Below the pieces are notes generated by a model. It worked only from the letters and a program-made list of their open reading frames with translations, had not been told where the DNA came from and did not search any database. A program made the position numbers and the translations under genes. DNA of 64,000 bases from Actinomadura pelletieri DSM 43383 (GTDB lineage: Bacteria > Actinomycetota > Actinomycetes > Streptosporangiales > Streptosporangiaceae): positions 1 through 64,000 of the forward strand of contig NZ_RBWU01000001.1 in assembly GCF_003634705.1 (NCBI RefSeq). The letters run 5' to 3'. This document shows positions 8,752 through 15,240 of the stretch, piece after piece; within the stretch, counting starts at the first letter, position 1, and each line of letters begins with the position of its first letter.

Positions 8752-9405
8752 ATGCCTGATACGCACCTGCCAACTCCTGCGGTCTGGCGAGGCTTGCCCG
8801 TTCCATGGGTGGTCCGCTGGACCGGAGAAAAGGTCGACCCTTCGCTGCGACTCGGCTGGCAGGAGGGGCGGCTGGCCTACCGCCGCGAACTGCCCACCGA
8901 CCGACGTTTCGGCGCGTTGTGGTACCGCAACCGAACCGGCAGGTCAGGCGAGCCGGAATTCGCCGAAATCCATACAGGGCGGCAGCTGGCCTGCATGACC
9001 AGCGGCATTTGCCAAGTCTGTGGTGGTAATGCAGCCGAGACCGACGGTCGAATCGCCTGGCTGCTGCCGGGAGATGAATGGCCGCTGCTGACCAATCCGA
9101 CCGAACCCAACCTGGTGCCGACGCCGCCCACATGTCGTGCCTGCTGGTCCCTGGCAGCGAGTTCTTGCCCGCATCTGCGGACAGTCGGCTCCGTCCCCGT
9201 CACGGCGGCGGCCGCAGTACCTGCCGCCGCTCATGGCGACCTGTACCGACTTGGACAGGCCGCACCTTGCGCCCGCAATGTCATGGTGCCACTGACCAAT
9301 CACAGTGCCTTGCGTCGGATGCTGGCCAAGCAACTGATCGTGGAACTCCGCGACATCCGGGCCGCGGGAGACCGCACCTCGGCGCAGGTGCCGGGTTCCG
9401 GTTAA
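8752..9405 (+). CDS. Hypothetical protein with CxxC pairs, 217 aa
   Basis: The start at 8752 has AAAGGAG with seven-base spacing and is preferred to the longer in-frame ORF running from 8362. Residues about 85-135 contain CQVCGG and later CRACW and CPHL, a four-Cys zinc-finger-like pattern. The N-terminal region (VVRWTGEK, LALRRELP-like strands) is beta-rich. Similar zinc-knuckle proteins are common and unstudied in actinomycete plasmids and phages. It is the last gene before DUF4192. Confidence 0.6.
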   Translation: MPDTHLPTPAVWRGLPVPWVVRWTGEKVDPSLRLGWQEGRLAYRRELPTDRRFGALWYRNRTGRSGEPEFAEIHTGRQLACMTSGICQVCGGNAAETDGRIAWLLPGDEWPLLTNPTEPNLVPTPPTCRACWSLAASSCPHLRTVGSVPVTAAAAVPAAAHGDLYRLGQAAPCARNVMVPLTNHSALRRMLAKQLIVELRDIRAAGDRTSAQVPGSG

Positions 9406-9479
9406 CACGGACCCGCGCGCTCTCCTCTCCCCCATTGTCCGACACCTTTTCCGATTGACACATAGGGATGTGATTTCTA

Positions 9480-10652
9480 ATGCCGAGCGAGCGTGAGCCG
9501 AGGCCGAATACCCCAGTACCGGAGGACACAGCAGAGAAGGTGGGTGACGGGATCAAGCTTTCACGCCTGGTTGTCAGCTCCCCTGTGGACGCGATCGCTG
9601 TGGCGGCCTACCTGGTGGGCTTCCACCCTTCGCTCAGCCTGGTGGTCGTCGGTATCTCCGACCAGGAAGGGGTGATGGTAATGCGGCGCGATCTTACGCC
9701 GGCACATCAGGTCGCCGACGTCGATGCCAGCGATCTCAGCAGTGCTGAGGGAGCCGAATCGGTCGACGAATGCTTGATGTCCATGCTGAAACGCAACGAG
9801 ATGTCCGCGGTGCTGCTGCTCGGCTACGGACCCGAGGAACTGGTCACTCCCGCGATGAACAGCGTTTCGCAAGCCGCAGAGCAGGCCGAACTGCCGGTGT
9901 GGGTAGCGTTGCGCATCGACCAAGGGCGTTGGTGGTCCTACACCTGCCAGGACCCCGCCTGCTGCCCGCCGGAAGGCACCGCCTACGACATCAGCACTAG
10001 CGTGATCGCCGCACAGGCGACGTTGGCCGGACAGGTCGTCCTGCACAACCGCGACGAACTCATCGACTCAGTCGCGCCTCTCCAGGGGCCTGCGCGCACG
10101 GCGATGCACCAGGCCACCCAACGCGCCGAACAACGGATGTGTGAACAGATGACCGCCAACGGTTCGGCTACCGACAACGCCGCCCAGGTGGTGGACGAAG
10201 GGCGGAGGTTCATCGCGGAACTCGCCGACCGGGTCCGCGACGGTCGGGCGCGGCTCACCGACGATGAAGCCGCCTGGCTCGGGCTGCTACTGCTCAGCCT
10301 TCGGCTCCGCGACGAGGCGTGGGTGCGCATCGACGTCGATCACCTGCACCAGCACATCGCGTTCTGGCGGGACATGACCCGCCGGGTTCAAGAGCCTTAC
10401 GCCGCCGCCCCGGCAAGCCTGCTGGCATACGCCGCATTCGCCAGTGGAGACGGCGGACTGGCCAATGTCGCTCTCGACCGCGCCGAGGCCGCCGACCCGG
10501 CCTACACGATGGCGCACCTGCTCCGTGACGTCATCGTGGCGGGCATTCCACCAAAACATGTGCGATTGAACATCACACCCGAGGAACTGGCCACTGGCTA
10601 CGCCGAGCAGAAGCTCACTCAAGGCCACGATGGTTCCAACAGTCCATCCTAG
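9480..10652 (+). CDS. DUF4192 domain protein
   Basis: The 390-residue protein shows the DUF4192 pattern. It opens with LVVSSPVDAIAVAAYLVGFHP and LSLVVVGI. The hallmark DPACCPPEGT follows at about residues 159-168, where it normally sits after a WWSYTC segment. A long helical C-terminal half with TPR-like ASLLAYAAFASGDG and ANVALDRAEAADP repeats closes the protein. DUF4192 is nearly confined to actinobacteria and its function is unknown. The ATG at 9480 lacks a clear SD sequence. A strong hairpin follows the gene. Confidence 0.85.
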   Translation: MPSEREPRPNTPVPEDTAEKVGDGIKLSRLVVSSPVDAIAVAAYLVGFHPSLSLVVVGISDQEGVMVMRRDLTPAHQVADVDASDLSSAEGAESVDECLMSMLKRNEMSAVLLLGYGPEELVTPAMNSVSQAAEQAELPVWVALRIDQGRWWSYTCQDPACCPPEGTAYDISTSVIAAQATLAGQVVLHNRDELIDSVAPLQGPARTAMHQATQRAEQRMCEQMTANGSATDNAAQVVDEGRRFIAELADRVRDGRARLTDDEAAWLGLLLLSLRLRDEAWVRIDVDHLHQHIAFWRDMTRRVQEPYAAAPASLLAYAAFASGDGGLANVALDRAEAADPAYTMAHLLRDVIVAGIPPKHVRLNITPEELATGYAEQKLTQGHDGSNSPS

Positions 10653-10734
10653 TTCCGGACCACCATTCATTCGTCCTCGTGCATACCTTCACCGGCGCGC
10701 CGATCCGTCCTGACATGCGCGTAAGTGACAACTG

Positions 10735-10765
10735 CCGGCCCTGTCCAAACTTTGGGCAGGGCCGG
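10735..10765 (+). terminator. Hairpin terminator after the DUF4192 gene
   Basis: CCGGCCCTGTCC (10735-10746) pairs with GGGCAGGGCCGG (10754-10765) with one G-U pair, around the loop AAACTTT. The 12-pair GC-rich stem lies 83 bases after the DUF4192 stop. No U-tract follows, which is usual for actinomycete terminators. Confidence 0.65.
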
Positions 10766-10957
10766 TCCGAGCGCAGCTCCGCTAGCTACCGTTAGCTGCC
10801 GTTCGATATCTGGGTCGTGGGAAACCAACTCATTGAGCGTCCCTTCAAAGGCACTAGATCAAATTGCACTAGACAGCCGACCTCAAGTTTCTGTATTTCG
10901 AGAACCGCACTTCTGGGTGTATTCCGTCAGCCATCGCAGATGAAGGGAGGTGTCGTC

Positions 10958-11359
10958 GTGTCTCACCAGCTTCCTCGCTGGGTTATCCGTTCTCAGCACG
11001 CGTACCAACCAGCGCGCCTCAGCAAGCTGAGCTACACCAACCACGGGGATGCCTGCGCTGACCTGGCGCTTACGCTGGAATCCCTGGCGTTGTTCCTGCC
11101 CGGCCTGTCCAGCTTCGGCCGGGTTCTAGCGCTGCGCGAGGCCGCCGAGGCCGTCAAGAGCGGACGGTTCGACGTATGCCTCGACAACAAGATCGTTATG
11201 ACGTTCCGCGTGGTCGAGCTGGACGCTCGGGGGCGGCCGCTCGGCCTTGACCAGATCCCCGACCTGACCGCGGGTCCTATCCCGGTCTCCACGATCGAAG
11301 CAGCCGAGTCTGCCGCCTTCCGGTCTGCCGACGACCGGGACACGCGCGGTTCGCAGTGA
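10958..11359 (+). CDS. Hypothetical protein, 133 aa
   Basis: GTG at 10958 is chosen because GGGAGG sits seven bases upstream. The earlier in-frame ATG at 10940 overlaps that site. The product is a soluble alpha/beta protein with a helical segment at about residues 25-60 (ACADLALTLESLALFLPGL) and a beta end (KIVMTFRVVELDARGRPLG). There are no cysteine clusters or membrane segments. Its stop faces a minus-strand gene 15 bases away. No family is recognised. Confidence 0.55.
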   Translation: MSHQLPRWVIRSQHAYQPARLSKLSYTNHGDACADLALTLESLALFLPGLSSFGRVLALREAAEAVKSGRFDVCLDNKIVMTFRVVELDARGRPLGLDQIPDLTAGPIPVSTIEAAESAAFRSADDRDTRGSQ

Positions 11360-11374
11360 TCGCTACCACAATGC

Positions 11375-11605
11375 TCAGCGCGGCCATCTGGCCCGTCGGC
11401 GAGGCACTCGGCTGTAGTCCTGACCTTCGATGCGGGTGAGGTCGTCGGCCATCACCTGTCGTCGTCGACCCTGCCATTGAAGTCCGCTCCATTCCATCCA
11501 CGCGACCTCGGCGCCCCATGCCCCGTCTGGTGCCTGCTGCCATTGCAGAAGGAAGACGGCGCCCCCTGCGGTGGCCGAGAAGACAACGGGTGCGATCACG
11601 GGCAT
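11375..11605 (-). CDS. Small conserved actinomycete protein, 76 aa
   Basis: A much longer minus ORF exists, but only its C-terminal part looks real. From ATG at 11605 the protein runs to a characteristic ending, AVFLLQWQQAPDGAWGAEVA, then TRIEGQDYSRVPR. I know this LLQW...IEGQDYSRVPR pattern from many small uncharacterised actinobacterial proteins. It is convergent with the preceding plus-strand gene. The ribosome site is weak, so the start is uncertain. Confidence 0.55.
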   Translation of the reverse strand: MPVIAPVVFSATAGGAVFLLQWQQAPDGAWGAEVAWMEWSGLQWQGRRRQVMADDLTRIEGQDYSRVPRRRARWPR

Positions 11606-11863
11606 AGCCCCTGTTCTACCCGACCTACCACAACAGGCCGAACGTGTGTTCGCATCGATGGGCGTCGGGTGGCCGCATCCCCATGGGAGGGCCTCCCTGC
11701 CCGAGTCTCTCGATGGGCCGCTCGGGTCGCAGTTCACCCATCGGGCCTCGCGTCTCCCGTCCCCACGCGCCGCAGTCCGCAGTGCCTGACCACGACCAAG
11801 AGCGGCAACCGAGAAGGGCGGCCCCTTCGTGGGCAGCCCAAGCAGAAGAAGGGAGGAAAAGGC

Positions 11864-12307
11864 GTGCAAGTTGGCGACGGAGTCACGCGAAAACCTGGAC
11901 ACCGAGTAGCCGAGCGGGCACGCAACCACGGCAAGGTCGTCAGAATCGAGCAGCGCACCCTGTTCGGCCTCAGCTCCAGGTGGACCACGATCCGCACCGA
12001 CGACGGCGTGGAAGTCCCCCACACGCCCGATGAACTGCTCCGGCTCTGGGAACGAGCAGATCGCTGGATCCCTGATGCTCTGTCCTGGTGGCCCGATATT
12101 CCCGAGAGCACACCCTACAGGCGTATCCGCGTCATCGATGTGGCCGAGGTACACGGATATCGCTACCAGCTTCAGGGCAGCGCCGGTCGGTGGTTCATCG
12201 TCCGCGATCTCTTGGAACCCAAGCCAAACACCCCAAGACTTCGCACGAAGTTTTTTCCAAACCAGCAGATCGCGCAAGAGGTATTCACCCACTTGACCAC
12301 GGTCTAA
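11864..12307 (+). CDS. Hypothetical protein, 147 aa
   Basis: GTG at 11864 is preferred because GGGAGG lies just upstream. The in-frame ORF to 11477 has poor coding character. The N-terminus VGDGVTRKPGHRVAER and KVVRIEQRTLFGLSSRW looks like a small beta barrel. A Trp-rich helical region (LLRLWERADRWIPDALSWW) follows, then another beta section. The function is unknown. About 260 bases of divergent intergenic DNA separate it from the minus-strand gene at 11605. Confidence 0.55.
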   Translation: MQVGDGVTRKPGHRVAERARNHGKVVRIEQRTLFGLSSRWTTIRTDDGVEVPHTPDELLRLWERADRWIPDALSWWPDIPESTPYRRIRVIDVAEVHGYRYQLQGSAGRWFIVRDLLEPKPNTPRLRTKFFPNQQIAQEVFTHLTTV

Positions 12308-12693
12308 AACCTCCAAGGCCCGACGCTCCGACGACGTCTTCGTCGCTTGGCCCGCGTCGTACGGGTCATCTGAGACCGACGCCGTCAACGGTTGGCACCA
12401 TGCCAATAACTGCAATCCCTCTCGCCGAGCAGCCCCATACACAGCAGCAACTTATGGTCACCGCGTGAGGCTCCCTGCCTCTGCTCCACGCCAGAAACGG
12501 CTGCTGGCCTCTACCAGCCAGGACGATTTCGCCCTGTGACAGGGCAGGGGCGCTGCTCTGCGCAATGACCGGCCCACGCCGCCGCAGGCTGAGTCGAGCG
12601 GTACTTCTCACGACTATCAGTGCCCCATGAATCAGCGTCGTCCCTCCCCGGATTACGGGCGTGCGAATCTTTCTCGCAAGACCAGGTGCGGAC
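12308..12693. other. Intergenic stretch with no supported gene
   Basis: The 386 bases between two plus-strand genes contain only shadow ORFs. A weak hairpin (GCTGG / CCAGC) occurs near 12505. Base composition drops towards the PP-loop gene that follows, consistent with a join between DNA of different origin. Confidence 0.4.
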
Positions 12694-13608
12694 ATGACCG
12701 ACCCAAACAACGCAGTACACCTATCTGCCGATTACAGCGCACCACCGGACTTGAAAACCTACGACATACTTCTTTGTAACATATCTGGCGGAAAAGACTC
12801 TCAAGCAATGCTCGACGTTGTCGTAGAAGCCACAAAAAATGCTGGCGTCGGCGATCGCGTCGTCACCGTATTTTGCGACCTCGGCGATGAGGATGAATGG
12901 CCGGGGACCAAACAACTAGCGGCCGAACACGCAGCACACTACTGCGTACGCCATGAGATCGTATTCCGTCAAGTGCCAGACGGTGCAGGAGCGATGCGCC
13001 AGCAAGGGCTGACTGAGCACATCGAGTCTCGACGACAGCAAAAGTGGCCGGACAAGGCTCGTAGATTTTGCACAAGTGACATGAAGCGGGCCCCTGTACA
13101 CAAACTCATGACCCGGCTCGTGGCTGAAAAGCGAGCTCTGGGCATCATCGGGCGCAGGGTGCGGATTCTAAATATTATGGGGATGCGGGCTGAGGAGAGT
13201 ATCGATCGGGCAGCCATGGTCCCCTATAGAAACGATGCCCGCGCTTCCAACAAAACCAAGCGCGAGGTCGATGAATGGCTGCCGTTGCTTGACTGGAAAG
13301 TGCAGCAGGTCTGGGCACGACTCGCCAAGGCACGTACCCGCATTCATCCAATCTATGCCGTGCTGCCCCGGCTCTCCTGCCGGTTCTGTGTTCTGGCGGG
13401 TCGTCGGCATCTGGTGACCGCAGCCCGGCTCGACCCAGCTGGCGCCCGCCGCCGTGCGGAACTGGAAGCAGCGATGGAACACCAGTTCAGGCCCGATGTG
13501 TCTATGGCACAGATTCTCGCCGAAGCTGAGGCGATCAACCGGGTCGATGGGCCGCTAGCCGTTGATGGGCTGGAGATCCCGAATCATATCGAAATTGGAG
13601 AATGGTGA
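12694..13608 (+). CDS. PAPS-reductase-like PP-loop protein
   Basis: The PP-loop ATP-pyrophosphatase motif SGGKDS is at residues 31-36. It is followed by DRVVTVFCDLGDEDEW, RRFCTSDMKR and a late CRFC pair. This is the pattern of phage- and plasmid-borne phosphoadenosine-phosphosulfate-reductase-like proteins. The family activates substrates by adenylation, often in sulfur or nucleotide chemistry. The substrate here is unknown, and no DndB, DndD or DndE partner is present. ATG at 12694 is preferred to GTG at 12661. Codon use is lower in GC than the neighbours, suggesting recent phage-type transfer. It overlaps the next gene. Confidence 0.75.
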   Translation: MTDPNNAVHLSADYSAPPDLKTYDILLCNISGGKDSQAMLDVVVEATKNAGVGDRVVTVFCDLGDEDEWPGTKQLAAEHAAHYCVRHEIVFRQVPDGAGAMRQQGLTEHIESRRQQKWPDKARRFCTSDMKRAPVHKLMTRLVAEKRALGIIGRRVRILNIMGMRAEESIDRAAMVPYRNDARASNKTKREVDEWLPLLDWKVQQVWARLAKARTRIHPIYAVLPRLSCRFCVLAGRRHLVTAARLDPAGARRRAELEAAMEHQFRPDVSMAQILAEAEAINRVDGPLAVDGLEIPNHIEIGEW

Positions 13609-14078
13609 TGAAGCCCTTTACCCTCAACGAGGAGGCAGCGCGGGAGTGGCTAAGCGAGCTTGTCGTCGCGCACGAACTGGTTGATCTGGATAACCCAATT
13701 GAGAACCAAGGGAGGAGAATAGGGCCGCAAGTCCATCTTGCTTGGCGGCCCCGTGAGCCGGGCCAGGAAGACGCTGTCTCCTGCTTGATCGAGCGAGCCC
13801 ATGATCAGAAGGATGTGCTATCCCATTCCGAACACGCCACGACTGCTATTGAGTTTATCGACGACGGCAATGATTGGTGCTACCGGTTCCTACTGCACGT
13901 CAGCGCCCCTGTGGCGGTGACTCTCGCTGGCCCAGCGATGGAAGTCGGTCAACTCGGCGTGGATGCGGTGTGCGGAGTTGATGCAGCGCTTGGGATCCTC
14001 CGTGAAGCCCAGCAATCTGCAAACTCGCTCCTCGGGCAGCTCAACGCATTCGTCGCAGCGATGACCCCCGACACTTGA
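13608..14078 (+). CDS. Hypothetical protein coupled to the PP-loop gene, 156 aa
   Basis: ATG at 13608 uses GGAG at 13597-13600 and overlaps the preceding TGA, so the two genes are translationally coupled. The protein is soluble and acidic, with no recognised motif. It ends in a helix (LREAQQSANSLLGQLNAFV). Its tight coupling suggests it acts with the PP-loop enzyme, perhaps as a substrate or partner protein. A strong hairpin follows. Confidence 0.6.
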   Translation: MKPFTLNEEAAREWLSELVVAHELVDLDNPIENQGRRIGPQVHLAWRPREPGQEDAVSCLIERAHDQKDVLSHSEHATTAIEFIDDGNDWCYRFLLHVSAPVAVTLAGPAMEVGQLGVDAVCGVDAALGILREAQQSANSLLGQLNAFVAAMTPDT

Positions 14079-14158
14079 TGCGTCCACCTGGGACACGCGC
14101 GAGGAACCAGGAGCGGCCACCGCCAAAGCGAGTTCTCACCATGTGACCGGATGCAAGA

Positions 14159-14188
14159 GGGTCGACCCCCGCACGCGGGGGTCGACCC
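14159..14188 (+). terminator. Strong hairpin terminator
   Basis: GGGTCGACCCCCG (14159-14171) and CGGGGGTCGACCC (14176-14188) form a perfect 13-base-pair stem with the loop CACG. It ends the PP-loop/partner transcript. Each arm also contains the small palindrome GGGTCGACCC. Confidence 0.75.
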
Positions 14189-14651
14189 CTTTGATCAAAT
14201 CCCATACTAGATAGCAGAACACAGTAGGAGACCGATCGCTCCCTCATGATACGCCTTCGGACACAGAGCCGGTAAGGCCGATCCGGCCACTGCCCCACGC
14301 GATCATTGGTGGTTCGGGACCGTGCGACCTGGACCCTGTTGACGGCCAGGGCCCACGCGCGTCCCTGACCTTGGGGGCCCGCAGCCGCGCCTTAACGACC
14401 AGCACATCCTCCCAGTGGCGGATACCGGGCAGTCGTCGACATCGGCGGGGGCCACTGGCTGATCAGCGCGCAGGGGTCGAGGAAGCGCGTGGCGCGCTGG
14501 CCGACGCGCCGATCTTGGCGTCGGGCCTGGCCCCTGGGTGGCCGCGGGCCGGCCTTGCCCCACCCTGACGGGCTCGGCCTGCATCCCTTCCAGCGGCCGG
14601 CCCCGACGGGAACCTTGCTCCGGCATGGATGGGGTGGAAGGGTGGTGCCAG
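14189..14651. other. Intergenic stretch with no supported gene
   Basis: This is 463 bases between the terminator and the next plus-strand gene. Several GC-rich shadow ORFs cross it on both strands without consistent codon bias or ribosome sites. It may be eroded coding DNA, but I could not match it to a family. Confidence 0.35.
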
Positions 14652-15149
14652 ATGAACGATGACCTTGCGGCAGTGCTCTTCGACGTAGTGGAGCGACAGG
14701 AGCGGCACATCCGGGCTAACGAGTACCTGGCGATCGCCGCACTCGACGGGCAGCGCAAGTTGATGCTCAGTGACTACGACTATCTGCGGGATCGCGCCGC
14801 CGCAGTCGCGTTCGAGCAACGAGCAGCCACCCACGTCCGCCGCGTTGCCGCAGTCCGATGGGTTCTGGCCGTCCCGCAGGTCTGGGTGATCAACGAGCGG
14901 GATGTGGCCGCTCGTGCCCCCTCTCCCCACCCGCTGCGCCCCGGGGAGGAGGAGGGCGTCACGTGGATGGGCTTTGATCAAGAAGACGGCATCGACTACG
15001 GCGTCGTGCCCTACACACGCCGACCCAGCGGCGAACCTGTTTTCGACGACCCCAAGGTATTCACCGTACCGGTCATCCCCGGTGACCTCATGCCGGGGCA
15101 CTCGCTCTTGCGCGCCCTTCTAGACGATGACTCGCCAACTGAAGACTGA
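14652..15149 (+). CDS. Hypothetical protein, 165 aa
   Basis: ATG at 14652 begins MNDDLAAVLFDVVERQERHI. Upstream in-frame starts lack ribosome sites. The N-terminal half is an Arg/Ala-rich helix bundle. The C-terminal half has a DYGVVPYTRRPSGEPVFDDP beta segment. It has no membrane segment or catalytic motif. A long antisense ORF exists, but the plus-frame codon pattern is better. No family is recognised. Confidence 0.5.
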   Translation: MNDDLAAVLFDVVERQERHIRANEYLAIAALDGQRKLMLSDYDYLRDRAAAVAFEQRAATHVRRVAAVRWVLAVPQVWVINERDVAARAPSPHPLRPGEEEGVTWMGFDQEDGIDYGVVPYTRRPSGEPVFDDPKVFTVPVIPGDLMPGHSLLRALLDDDSPTED

Positions 15150-15240
15150 CTCACTACCGAGCGCTATCCAATCGCTCACGCTAATGGGTTTCAGTATCGA
15201 TATGTCGTCATCGCTTCTCAGCTACAAAACCGATTCTGCT

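Noticed and set aside
9455..9481. TTGACA promoter before the DUF4192 gene
   Set aside because: A -35-like TTGACA is at 9455-9460, but the only -10-like sequence at 17-base spacing overlaps the start codon.
11606..12442. Upstream extension of the minus ORF ending at 11375
   Set aside because: Only the last 76 codons match a known small protein pattern. The extension is antisense to the 11864 gene.
12694..13608. DndC of a DNA phosphorothioation system
   Set aside because: The SGGKDS motif fits the superfamily, but no dndB, dndD, dndE or dndA gene is nearby and the pattern is closer to phage PAPS-reductase-like proteins.
14463..15101. 212-codon minus ORF
   Set aside because: It is antisense to the 14652 plus gene, whose codon pattern is better. 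No motif is found in the minus frame.
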